A DNA stretch of 15,318 nt from Chloroflexota bacterium (GCA_019247135.1 JAFAPL010000035.1:1-15318), one strand, 5' to 3'; numbered from the stretch's first letter, positions 8,179 to 15,318 are shown. Numbers and translations: made by a program. Notes: generated by a model from the letters alone, not told the origin.

Positions 8179-8207
8179 TTGACGGACATAGGTACTCGCG
8201 ATACTGT
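8179..8207 (+). promoter_or_regulatory. Candidate sigma-70 promoter for the macro-SIR2-STAND cassette
   Basis: TTGACG (8179-8184) matches the -35 consensus at five of six positions. After exactly 17 bp comes TACTGT (8202-8207), which has the TAnnnT frame of a -10 box. The expected transcript starts near 8214 and leaves a leader of about 57 nt to the GTG at 8271. The rest of the 166-bp divergent gap 8105-8270 shows no further gene or strong hairpin. Confidence 0.45.
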
Positions 8208-8270
8208 CGTGTCGCGCACCAGGGGCGGTGGCGACGGGTGAGGAAGCACCGAGTCCGGGGGACATGAGGG

Positions 8271-9329
8271 GTGGACTGGCAGTTTCTGCTGATCTTGCTA
8301 TGCGCCGTGGCGATTCTCGCGTCCGGCCTCGCTATTTACTTCCGCACGAATTCGGAGCGCGCCGATCATCCGTTTGCCACAACCCTCATTAGCTGGCTTT
8401 TGATCGCGCTCTTCCCGGTCCTCGTGATCTTCGCCTTCTTCCCGACGAGTTCGGCGAACGGAACATTTTTTGGCATATCGCTGACGGGAGCAATTGCAGC
8501 GTTTTTCCTGATCTGGTGGTGGGGCACACGAATGGCGCTGTCCGCGACCGAAATGGACCGACTTCAGTCGAAAATCAAGCAGCTGGAGAGGCAGGTCCGT
8601 TCACAACCGGCCCTGCAGCCCGCCATGACCATCCGAGAGCTGCGCATCCAGCGCTTTCGCGTTGGCGCGTCGAAAAAGCACGTGGGAGTGGTTTCGGGTG
8701 AACTCGGCGAGGTCAAAGGCATCGATGTGTGGGTGAACTCGGAGAACACCAATTTGCAGATGGCGCGGTACTTCGACGGCTCCATCTCAGGCACGATTCG
8801 CTATCTCGGCGCCAGGAAAAACGAGTTCGGCGACGTTCTCGAGGACTCAATCGGACTGGAGTTGAAGCAGATCGCTGGCGGGCGCGCGAGTGTTGCGCCG
8901 AGCACAGTGTGCGTCACGGGGGCGGGCGAGCTTGCGAACACCCACACTGTCAAGCGCATTTTTCACGTCGCGGCCGTTGTAGGTGAGGTCTCCGCGGGCT
9001 ACCGGCCGGTAGCCAACATCGGTCAATGCGTGCACAGGTGCCTGGCGCGAGCGGAGGCACCCGAGCTGATCCAGGATGACCTCAAATCGATGCTGATTCC
9101 GCTCCTCGGCGCCGGCACACGGAAACGGCCGCTCGATGAACTGGCGGACGAGTTGATCAATGCGGCGATTCGGTACCTGGCCGATACGCCGAATTGTCGT
9201 ATTCAGGACGTTTATTTTCTCGCGCGGACCGAGCCCGAGTGGCACGCATGTCTTTCGGTCCTGCAGGCGAGTTCGAGCGTACGCCAGGCGCCCGAGTCGG
9301 CCGCTCGGACTGTCGCGCCAAGTCGCTGA
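8271..9329 (+). CDS. TM-macro protein: three membrane helices plus cytoplasmic macro domain
   Basis: A 352-residue protein with predicted helices at about 3-24, 38-58 and 66-85, a short coiled coil (88-112) and a macro domain (about 137-325). Arginines in the first loop and after TM3 suggest the N-terminus outside and the macro domain inside. Macro features are the strand ending IDVWVNSEN (151-159; usual VNAAN), VCVTGAGEL (213-221), KRIFHVAAV (228-236) and SMLIPLLGAG (273-282). The glycine-rich GGGVD loop of MacroD-type hydrolases is replaced by MARYFDGSISGTIRYLG (164-180), which favours ligand sensing over hydrolysis. Macro domains bind ADP-ribose and relatives; TM-macro proteins are effectors in type II Thoeris. 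The GTG at 8271 follows a GGGGG stretch by 9 nt. The SIR2 gene follows after 17 bp. The likely role is a membrane effector that senses a SIR2-derived nucleotide, or an ADP-ribose-handling immunity protein. Confidence 0.8.
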   Translation: MDWQFLLILLCAVAILASGLAIYFRTNSERADHPFATTLISWLLIALFPVLVIFAFFPTSSANGTFFGISLTGAIAAFFLIWWWGTRMALSATEMDRLQSKIKQLERQVRSQPALQPAMTIRELRIQRFRVGASKKHVGVVSGELGEVKGIDVWVNSENTNLQMARYFDGSISGTIRYLGARKNEFGDVLEDSIGLELKQIAGGRASVAPSTVCVTGAGELANTHTVKRIFHVAAVVGEVSAGYRPVANIGQCVHRCLARAEAPELIQDDLKSMLIPLLGAGTRKRPLDELADELINAAIRYLADTPNCRIQDVYFLARTEPEWHACLSVLQASSSVRQAPESAARTVAPSR

Positions 9330-9346
9330 AGCTGGAACACAGAACG

Positions 9347-10300
9347 ATGATCGAACCGCCATACGGCGTCATCTGGAACCGTCTACGTCAGGGAAAGGTC
9401 GTACCGTTCCTGGGTGCCGGCGCATCCCTGGCTGAGGTAGACGCCAGCAGTCTCTGGGACGCGGCCTCGCCCGACCGCCTGCCCCGAGCCCGTGAGCTCG
9501 CCGAGGTCCTGGCTGGCGAGGCTTCATATCCACTATCAGGCCCGAGCGACCTCGAGGATCTTGCGAAGGTCTGCTCCTACTACGCCGACGTGGCCGGCCG
9601 ACCGGTGCTGCGTGAACGTCTCCGGGAAGTTTTGAATCACGTCTATACACCGGGGCGGCTGCACCACATGCTCGCGAGTGTTCCGTCGCCGCTGACGATC
9701 GTTACAACGAACTACGACTGTTTGCTCGAAGCTGCCTTTCGCGCGGCAGGTAAACCGTACGATCTCGTGATTTACCCGACCGATCGAAAAGATCTCGCTA
9801 ATGCGATCCTGTGGTGGCCACATGGGGCGAGCGAACCGGTAGCAAAGGTTCCAAATGATCTCGATATTGACCTTGCCACTACAAACGTCATCTACAAGAT
9901 GCACGGTACGGTCGATGGAACAGACCCGGAATGGGATAGTTTTGTCATCACTGAAGAGGATTACGTCGACTTCCTGTCGCGGATGACTGTCAATACGGCT
10001 ATACCGTCGCTCTTTTTTCAGCACTTCGGCTCGCGTAGCTTTTTGTTCCTGGGTTACAGCTTGCGCGACTGGAACCTGCGCGTTGTGCTCAAAAATATGG
10101 GCAAGCACATGTACTCACGACGGCTCATAGACCAGGAAGAGGAAGGACCACTTCCGTCGTGGGCCATTCAGGACGCTCCAACCGAGCTCGAGCGCCGCCT
10201 TTGGGACAAGCGTGGAATCTCAATCTTCGACGTAAAGCTCACGAACTTCGTGAGTCAACTCGAGGACAGGCGTGCAGCAGCTGCAGGACGGGCCGGTTGA
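9347..10300 (+). CDS. Stand-alone SIR2-family NADase (SIR2_2-like)
   Basis: A 317-residue protein made almost only of a SIR2 Rossmann domain. Visible motifs are VVPFLGAGAS (18-27) for NAD+ binding, TIVTTNYD (117-124) with the expected catalytic Asn122, VIYKMHG (181-187) with the expected His186, and FLFLGYSLRDWN (232-243), the end motif of SIR2_2 proteins. There is no zinc-binding Cys quartet of protein deacylases. Bacterial proteins of this kind (ThsA, DSR1/DSR2, the SIR2 partners of short Argonautes and HerA) degrade or convert NAD+ on infection, and that activity is expected here. The ATG at 9347 is preferred over an in-frame start at 9194, because the extra 51 residues lie within the macro gene and do not resemble the family. 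No signal peptide or membrane helix is seen. Its end overlaps the STAND gene by 29 bp, implying coupled synthesis. Confidence 0.88.
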   Translation: MIEPPYGVIWNRLRQGKVVPFLGAGASLAEVDASSLWDAASPDRLPRARELAEVLAGEASYPLSGPSDLEDLAKVCSYYADVAGRPVLRERLREVLNHVYTPGRLHHMLASVPSPLTIVTTNYDCLLEAAFRAAGKPYDLVIYPTDRKDLANAILWWPHGASEPVAKVPNDLDIDLATTNVIYKMHGTVDGTDPEWDSFVITEEDYVDFLSRMTVNTAIPSLFFQHFGSRSFLFLGYSLRDWNLRVVLKNMGKHMYSRRLIDQEEEGPLPSWAIQDAPTELERRLWDKRGISIFDVKLTNFVSQLEDRRAAAAGRAG

Positions 10301-12335
10301 TCTGAGCCCGCCGCCAGGCTTCTGCCCGTATGTGGGCCTGGAGGCGTATACCGAGCGGGACAGCGACTATTTCTTCGGTCGCGAACGCGATGAGCGCGTC
10401 CTGAGCGCGAATCTGTACGCATCGCGGCTCACGATCCTGTACGGCGCCAGCGGGGTCGGCAAAACCTCGGTCCTGCTCGCGGGGCTCGTGCCGCATCTCG
10501 CATCGACTCCTTCCACTGCCACCGTTGTGTTTCGCGAGTGGCAGACAGACAGTTTTGAAGATGCGCTGAAATCGGCGTGCGCGAGTGCAGTCGAACGCAG
10601 CGCGGGCAAACGTGTCGATGCGGATCCTTCGGCGCCCCTCGACGACTTGCTATTCACTCTGGGCCAACACCTGCGCGGACCGATCACATTACTGTTCGAC
10701 CAGTTCGAGGAGTTCTTCCTCTATCACCCCGCGACGAACGGCGGAGTGAGCTTCGACGTCGAACTGGCACGGGTGATCAACCGCGAGGACGTCGACGCGA
10801 GTGTGCTCATCGTGCTCCGCGAGGAAGGTCTGGCAAGCCTGGACCGCTTTCGAATCAGGATCCCTAATCTGCTCAGCAATCGGCTGCGCTTACGGCACCT
10901 CGACATGCGCGCGGCGGAAAGCGCAATCCGACGACCTCTGGATGTCTATAACGCCCGTGTCGACGCAGCCAGGCGCGTCGACATCGAAGACGACCTGGTG
11001 TTGAGGCTGCTGGCCGACGTCCGGACTGGCCTGGACCTTCTGGGCGACAGTCGGGCGGGCGGGGCAGCATCTCAGGCGACGGCGGGCGCAGAGCAGCCCG
11101 AGATCGAGACACCGTTCCTCCAGATGGTGCTGACGCGGCTGTGGGACGCGGAGCAGGCATCGAACTCGCGCACACTGCGCCTGTCGACCTATGAATCGCT
11201 AGGCGCGGCCGAGCGCATTGTGCGCACGCATCTCGAATCCGCTCTGGCGTCGCTGTCGCGACGCGAGAAGGAGGCGGCCGCCGAAGCATTCCGCTACCTT
11301 GTGACACCGTCGCGGACAAAGATTTCGTACTCCGTAAGCGATCTGGTGCAGTTCACGGGTCTGACACCCGAGCGCTTGCAGCCGATGCTGCAGCAGCTGG
11401 CTGAGGGTCGGGCGCGAATACTACGCGAAGTCCAGCCTGTCGCTCGTTCAGTGGAAGAGCAGCCTGAACCACGCTTCGAGGTCTTCCACGACGTTCTGGC
11501 GAGGCCGATAGAGGACTGGCAAAAGCGGTTCGCGACCAACCGTGCTCGAACGCGTCAAACGCGGCGCAGATTTGGCGTTTTTGCGGTTGCATTGGCCTTG
11601 CTCGCCGCGGGTTACTTCCTCATCTATGTGCCCTGGCAGGAGAATCAACCGTGGGGTTACATGCAGGACCTCGCGAGCGGCGAAACGTACGATCTTTCTG
11701 GCAATCTCGTTCGAATTGGTCGGAATGCTTCTGACATCAAAAACGACATCGACCTGCGGCCACAGAACGTCTCGCGGATTCACCTCATGATTTTCCGAGA
11801 CTTGACGACCGACGATCTGAGGAGCCTGTACGGAACCACGATCAATGCCCGATTCTTGCCCTACGGTCAGACAGCGCGCCTCCATGATGGTGACATCCTC
11901 GCGTTCTCGGGCGAGGCGGCATTGAAGTTCTCGAGCAACCTGGCTCGAGGGATGAACCCCTCAGGCGCGCACGCCATCGTCATCGACGGGACGCGCCGCT
12001 CGATCTTGCCGTTGGCGGATGGCGTCAACTTCCTCAGTCTGGATGCATCAGGTGGAATTCAGCAGGCCCAGAGCGATCCAGGCGACTCGATAATGACGGT
12101 CACCGTAGAACCGTCGTCAGATCTTGGTCGTCGTGTCTCGATTATGACGCCGGTTACGGGCATCAAGTTGACTGCAAAGATCGATGACTACAACTACCCT
12201 AGCTACAACCTGCCACCAAACAACACGTACACGGTCTTCCCGATATCCAACGTGAGCGATCCGCCATATGCAACGCGCGTTGCGTATCGGTATGGCACTA
12301 CGGACTTTCAGCTCGTCGACGTCACCGGTAACTAG
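10272..12335 (+). CDS. STAND NTPase (nSTAND1-like) with TM helix and C-terminal FHA domain
   Basis: A 687-residue signal-transduction NTPase. Residues 19-37 (PYVGLEAYTERDSDYFFGR) are the typical lead-in of nSTAND1 proteins. Walker A is GASGVGKT (58-65), Walker B is TLLFDQFEEF (139-148), and VLIVLREEGLASL (178-190) is the sensor strand. Winged-helix-like segments end in FEVFHDVLARPIEDW (402-416). After a basic stretch (423-433) comes one TM helix (434-454), then an FHA domain (about 479-552): IGR (482-484), VSRIH (500-504), GTTIN (521-525) and DGD (539-541). Residues 557-687 are beta-rich and not recognised. STAND proteins act as sensors that oligomerise on binding a trigger; no TPR, WD40 or other repeat sensor is present, so the FHA and tail may be the sensing part. 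The GTG at 10272 follows GAGGA by 5 nt and overlaps the SIR2 gene. The stop is 3 bp from the convergent MBL gene. Confidence 0.85.
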   Translation: MQQLQDGPVDLSPPPGFCPYVGLEAYTERDSDYFFGRERDERVLSANLYASRLTILYGASGVGKTSVLLAGLVPHLASTPSTATVVFREWQTDSFEDALKSACASAVERSAGKRVDADPSAPLDDLLFTLGQHLRGPITLLFDQFEEFFLYHPATNGGVSFDVELARVINREDVDASVLIVLREEGLASLDRFRIRIPNLLSNRLRLRHLDMRAAESAIRRPLDVYNARVDAARRVDIEDDLVLRLLADVRTGLDLLGDSRAGGAASQATAGAEQPEIETPFLQMVLTRLWDAEQASNSRTLRLSTYESLGAAERIVRTHLESALASLSRREKEAAAEAFRYLVTPSRTKISYSVSDLVQFTGLTPERLQPMLQQLAEGRARILREVQPVARSVEEQPEPRFEVFHDVLARPIEDWQKRFATNRARTRQTRRRFGVFAVALALLAAGYFLIYVPWQENQPWGYMQDLASGETYDLSGNLVRIGRNASDIKNDIDLRPQNVSRIHLMIFRDLTTDDLRSLYGTTINARFLPYGQTARLHDGDILAFSGEAALKFSSNLARGMNPSGAHAIVIDGTRRSILPLADGVNFLSLDASGGIQQAQSDPGDSIMTVTVEPSSDLGRRVSIMTPVTGIKLTAKIDDYNYPSYNLPPNNTYTVFPISNVSDPPYATRVAYRYGTTDFQLVDVTGN

Positions 12336-12338
12336 CGG

Positions 12339-13124
12339 TTAGCCGATGGTGTAGGTCTTGCCTTCGCGGGCCAGTTCGACAGGCCCGCCGAAGGCTGCCT
12401 CGGCGGCCTGGCGATGGCGATCGTCGTAATTCGGGCCAGACCGATAATGCGTGAGCACCAGACGACGGACGCTCGCCTGACGGGCGGCGGCGCCCGCCTC
12501 ACCCGCGCTCATGTGACCGCGGCGTTCAGGATGGGGCTCGTCGTGTGTCGGGTCGACCAGCGCCGACTCGCACAAGAGGACGTCCGCCCCGCGGGCTGCC
12601 TCGACCAGGCTTGTACACGGTCCCACGTCTGAGGAGAAGACCAGCGTCGCCCCGTCGGCAGACTCGATATGCATCGCGTGGGACTGCACATAGTGCTGGA
12701 CGGGGTGAAAGCTGACCTGCAGGCTGCCGATCTGCACGGACCCGCCGGACGGATAGTCGCAGACCTGGAAGATGTCTTCCAGCATCTCGGATTTATCGGA
12801 GATGAGCTGTCCAAGATGGCGCAAGAACGCGGTGCCGTCGGGCGGCACGTACATCGGCACGCGCGCAGCCGGCGGCGGGTCACCGAATCGCAAGATGTAG
12901 TAGAGGGGCACGATATCGAAGTAGTGGTCCGGATGAAGGTGCGAGATCGCCAGGGCACTCACCTGCTGTGGCGCGATGTGCTGCGCGACACGACCAGAGA
13001 CCCCCGACCCGCAATCCATCAGAACGGCCGTGTCCCCGTGCCGCACCAGATATCCCGAGCACGCCCCGCCTGCATTCGGGGCCGCGGGGCTCGCGCCCAG
13101 GACGGTCAATGTCAGGGGCGGCAT
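12339..13124 (-). CDS. Metallo-beta-lactamase-fold hydrolase (RNase Z/phosphodiesterase-like)
   Basis: A 261-residue cytoplasmic protein with the complete two-metal MBL site: HLHPDH (62-67), His144 in PVQH, Asp166 in FSSDVG, and His226 in VLTHY. RGHMSAGEAG (202-211) adds the conserved His204 seen in RNase Z-like and cyclic-nucleotide phosphodiesterase-like members. It lacks the flexible exosite arm and length of true RNase Z, so I do not name it rnz; a phosphodiesterase or similar esterase is equally possible. The ATG at 13124 begins just before the first beta strand. A longer frame reaching 13346 would run through the divergent thrC gene. Its 3' end faces the cassette with only 3 bp between stop codons. 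If it cleaved cyclic or ADP-ribose-type nucleotides it could matter to the cassette, but its opposite strand argues for an unrelated neighbour. Confidence 0.85.
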   Translation of the reverse strand: MPPLTLTVLGASPAAPNAGGACSGYLVRHGDTAVLMDCGSGVSGRVAQHIAPQQVSALAISHLHPDHYFDIVPLYYILRFGDPPPAARVPMYVPPDGTAFLRHLGQLISDKSEMLEDIFQVCDYPSGGSVQIGSLQVSFHPVQHYVQSHAMHIESADGATLVFSSDVGPCTSLVEAARGADVLLCESALVDPTHDEPHPERRGHMSAGEAGAAARQASVRRLVLTHYRSGPNYDDRHRQAAEAAFGGPVELAREGKTYTIG

Positions 13125-13162
13125 CAGAGTGTGCTCTATGCTAGCGGCCGAGGCTGAGAAGC

Positions 13163-14485
13163 GTGGAGTATCGCGCGTGGTTCCGCTGCACGACCGGCGA
13201 ACATGGCCAGTGGTCGCTGGAAGACGTGCTGTATCGCTGCCCGACGTGCGGCGGCCTGCTCGAGGTTGGGCACGATCTGGAGGCTTTACGTACGCGCACT
13301 CCGGCCGAATGGCGGAAGCTGTTCGACGACCGCTACAAGCGCACATGGTGGCCGTACGGCAGCGGCGTCTGGGGCAAGAAGGAGTGGGTAGCCCCGCAGC
13401 TGGATGACGACAACGTGGTCAGCCTTGACGAAGGCGGCACCAATCTGTTCTGGGCTGACCGATACGGCGCTTCGCTCGGCTTGACCGATCTGTGGATCAA
13501 GCTGTGTGGCAACAGCCATACGGGGAGCTTCAAGGACCTGGGCATGACCGTGCTCGTCAGCGTCGTCAAGCAGATGATCGCGCGCGGCAAACCGATCGGC
13601 GCCGTGGCGTGTGCATCTACAGGCGATACGTCGGCCAGTCTGGCGGCGTACTGCGCGGTCGCGGGCATCCGATCGGTGGTGCTATTGCCGAAGGGCGGTG
13701 TATCGACCGCGCAGCTCGTCCAGCCGCTGGCAAACGGCGCCCTCGTGCTGGCACTCGATACCGACTTCGACGGTTGCATGGCCATCGTGCAGAAGCTGGC
13801 GCTCGAGCCGGGCATCTACCTGGCCAACTCGATGAACTCCTTGCGGCTGGAGGGGCAGAAGACGATCGCCATGGAGATCGTCCAGCAATTCGATTGGGAA
13901 GTACCGGACTGGGTGGTCATCCCTGGCGGCAATCTCGGCAACGTCTCTGCTCTCGCCGCTGGCTTCTCGATGCTGTACGACCTGGGGCTGATTCACAGCC
14001 TGCCGCGGATCGCGGTCGCGCAGGCCGAGCGGGCCAATCCGCTGTACCTGGCCTATACGCGTGGATTCGACCAGCTCGAGCCCGTCTACGCGAGGGACAC
14101 GCTTGCCACGGCCATCAAGATCGGCAACCCCGTGAGTTACACCCGGGCCGTGCGGGCGGTCAAACGGTCCGACGGGGTTGTCGAGCAGGCTACGGAGTCA
14201 GAGCTGGCCGAGGCGGCGGCGCGTGCCGACCTGACGGGTTGTTTCACCGATCCGCACACGGGTGTGGCGCTGGCAGTCCTGGAGAAGTTGGTTCGCAAGG
14301 GTGTCATTCAGCGGGGGCAGCGCACCGTGGTGATCTCGACCGCCAACGGCCTGAAGTTCACGGACTTCAAAGTCGAGTATCACCAGCGCGAGCTGGGCCG
14401 TTTCGGGATCACCTCGGAGTACGCGAATCGGCCCGTAGAGCTACCCGCGGACATCGACGCGGTCAAGCGCGCCGTGTTCAGTTAG
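13163..14485 (+). CDS. thrC: Threonine synthase
   Basis: A PLP enzyme that converts O-phosphohomoserine to threonine, the last step of threonine synthesis. The 440-residue protein starts with a small ribbon-like segment (C9, C26 and C29 in CPTCGG) followed by the fold-type II domain. The PLP lysine is Lys124 in [21 protein letters not shown] (149-159) is the conserved substrate loop, and VIPGGNLGN is the phosphate-binding glycine loop. The first half of the usual CxxC-CxxC ribbon keeps only one Cys (CTTG), so a normal zinc site is doubtful. The GTG at 13163 follows a GAGAAG stretch; 38 bp separate it from the divergent MBL gene, which leaves room for little more than overlapping promoters. 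Its stop overlaps that of the convergent SWIM gene by a few bases. Confidence 0.92.
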   Translation: MEYRAWFRCTTGEHGQWSLEDVLYRCPTCGGLLEVGHDLEALRTRTPAEWRKLFDDRYKRTWWPYGSGVWGKKEWVAPQLDDDNVVSLDEGGTNLFWADRYGASLGLTDLWIKLCGNSHTGSFKDLGMTVLVSVVKQMIARGKPIGAVACASTGDTSASLAAYCAVAGIRSVVLLPKGGVSTAQLVQPLANGALVLALDTDFDGCMAIVQKLALEPGIYLANSMNSLRLEGQKTIAMEIVQQFDWEVPDWVVIPGGNLGNVSALAAGFSMLYDLGLIHSLPRIAVAQAERANPLYLAYTRGFDQLEPVYARDTLATAIKIGNPVSYTRAVRAVKRSDGVVEQATESELAEAAARADLTGCFTDPHTGVALAVLEKLVRKGVIQRGQRTVVISTANGLKFTDFKVEYHQRELGRFGITSEYANRPVELPADIDAVKRAVFS

Positions 14486-14763
14486 GCGGGCGCGGCAAAG
14501 GGCCAGGTGACGGCGTCAGGGGGCAGGCGGTCGCGGTAGTGGTGCTCGACGCCGAGCACGTGCGCACAAATGCGTTCGCCACGATGCGCGAAGCCGTCGC
14601 AGTCGCAATGTAAACGCCCACCCTGGAGCAGCACGTCGTGATCGCCGTTCGCACCATGGACGGTGACCCGCAACGGCTCCTCAGCAATGAGCTCGAAGCG
14701 TTCTGGCTCCGCCTGGTAGCGATGTGCTTTGGCGATCAGACTGTGCAGGTGCGATTGCAGCAT
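14482..14763 (-). CDS. Small SWIM zinc-finger protein
   Basis: A 93-residue protein whose C-terminal half holds a SWIM finger of the form CxCx10CxH: C53 and C55 in LHCDCDGF, then C66 and H68 in ICAHV. The N-terminal part includes [12 protein letters not shown] (12-23), a pattern I recall from small SWIM proteins in Chloroflexota-like genomes. SWIM fingers bind DNA or protein partners; no enzymatic domain is present, and the function is unknown. I chose the ATG at 14763 because it leaves the short N-terminus seen in similar proteins. A GTG at 14829 would add 22 residues without resemblance to the family and would leave only 24 bp before the divergent LysM gene, so it remains possible. The stop overlaps the thrC stop. 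Confidence 0.7.
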   Translation of the reverse strand: MLQSHLHSLIAKAHRYQAEPERFELIAEEPLRVTVHGANGDHDVLLQGGRLHCDCDGFAHRGERICAHVLGVEHHYRDRLPPDAVTWPFAAPA

Positions 14764-14853
14764 GACGAGGTCCGCCTCCGTCTGAAAATGCTGGCTCTTC
14801 GCATGCCAGTGTACCGCTGAGACGGGCACGATCTTTGCTTTGCAATCAACATC

Positions 14854-15318
14854 GTGGCGAACTCACCGGCGCCAGGCAGCCGCCTCTCGCCCCCGCGCAC
14901 GTCGAGCGGGTTGGCGGGCTACGTGCTCAGTCTGGCGTTGCTTTTGCCGCTGGCCATCGTCCTGTTCCTGGTGACGCAGATCCCTGGGACGAGCCTCGCG
15001 CAGCCGGGGTCGTCCGCCGGCGGGAACACGCCGATCACGGCCAAGCGGCCGGTCGGACTGAACCAGCCGCCGCCGCCAACGCTCGCGGTGCCGACGGCGA
15101 CACCGCAGCCGACTGCCACGCCCGTGCCGCCGACCCCGGAGCCCTCACCGACGGCTGTTCCAGAGAAGAATCGTACGTACACCGTGCAGTCGGGGGATGA
15201 GCTCAAGTACATCGCCGCGCAATACAACGTCAGCATCTTTGGGATCATCAACAACAACAACATTCCGAATCCGGACAGCCTCAAAGTCGGCCAGACACTG
15301 AAAATTCCTGACTCCTAG
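14854..15318 (+). CDS. Membrane-anchored LysM-domain protein with Pro/Thr stalk
   Basis: A 154-residue protein with a short N-terminal cytoplasmic part, one hydrophobic helix (about 24-45), a Pro/Thr/Ala-rich linker (about 69-107) built from PTATP- and PTPEP-like units, and one LysM domain (about 108-153). The LysM reads YTVQSGDELKYIAAQYNVS, then an Asn-rich loop and VGQTLKIP at the end, matching the peptidoglycan-binding family. The layout suggests a protein fixed in the cytoplasmic membrane that reaches out to bind cell-wall glycan. No catalytic domain is present, so it may be structural or a scaffold. The start is a GTG at 14854 with no clear ribosome binding site. The stop is the last codon of the window. 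Confidence 0.85.
   Translation: MANSPAPGSRLSPPRTSSGLAGYVLSLALLLPLAIVLFLVTQIPGTSLAQPGSSAGGNTPITAKRPVGLNQPPPPTLAVPTATPQPTATPVPPTPEPSPTAVPEKNRTYTVQSGDELKYIAAQYNVSIFGIINNNNIPNPDSLKVGQTLKIPDS

Noticed and set aside
8105..8270. Small RNA or tRNA gene in the largest intergenic gap
   Set aside because: No cloverleaf, tRNA arms, or strong hairpin with a T-tract could be seen; only divergent promoter-like boxes.
9194..9346. 51-residue N-terminal extension of the SIR2 protein
   Set aside because: It overlaps the macro gene out of frame, and its Arg-rich composition does not match the family; the ATG at 9347 lies just before the conserved core.
12339..13124. MBL hydrolase as a fourth member of the defence cassette
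   Set aside because: It is on the opposite strand, converges with the STAND gene and shares a divergent region with thrC. Only proximity supports it, so I left it as a neighbour.
13125..13346. N-terminal extension of the MBL protein
   Set aside because: It would overlap the divergent thrC gene by more than 180 bp, and the ATG at 13124 already starts at the first strand of the fold.
13492..14613. 373-residue + strand frame overlapping thrC
   Set aside because: It is an Arg/Gly-rich out-of-frame shadow of thrC that continues across the antisense SWIM gene.

Overview
The window is a high-GC bacterial chromosome segment with tightly packed genes, many GTG or TTG starts and 4-bp stop/start overlaps. 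A Chloroflexota origin is the best guess. The reasons are a LysM protein on a Pro/Thr-rich stalk, a small SWIM-finger protein, a DUF2142-type membrane glycosyltransferase and a C/G-rich 28-bp perfect palindrome. This is inferred from gene style, not from a marker phylogeny.

Layout. (1) Positions 1-2164, + strand: the C-terminal part of an M3-like peptidase that has lost its zinc site, then moaC and a mogA/moaB-type gene of molybdenum cofactor synthesis, each joined to the previous gene by an ATGA overlap. The mogA frame runs out through the palindrome. (2) Positions 8104 down to 2192, - strand: metG, a DUF2142-like membrane protein, leucyl aminopeptidase pepA and a polysaccharide flippase, overlapping or separated by 11 bp, so probably one operon. 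(3) Positions 8271-12335, + strand: an accessory cassette of three genes. They encode a three-TM protein with a cytoplasmic macro domain, a stand-alone SIR2-family NADase, and a STAND NTPase carrying one TM helix and a C-terminal FHA domain. (4) Positions 12339-13124, - strand: a metallo-beta-lactamase-fold hydrolase. (5) Positions 13163-15318: threonine synthase (+), a small SWIM zinc-finger protein (-) and a membrane-anchored LysM protein (+) whose stop codon is the last base of the window.

The cassette in (3) is the part worth attention. It combines a probable infection sensor (STAND), an NAD+-consuming enzyme (SIR2 with intact Asn and His) and a membrane protein with an ADP-ribose-type ligand domain (TM-macro). 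It resembles type II Thoeris (TIR plus TM-macro) with SIR2 in the TIR position and a STAND switch added. It has its own plausible promoter, stretches of lower GC, and sits between housekeeping genes. I read it as a candidate NAD+-signalling anti-phage system; this is inferred from domains and gene order only.

No tRNA, rRNA, CRISPR array, transposase or attachment site was seen. No gap between genes exceeds 300 bases. The largest is 8105-8270, which holds two divergent candidate promoters.
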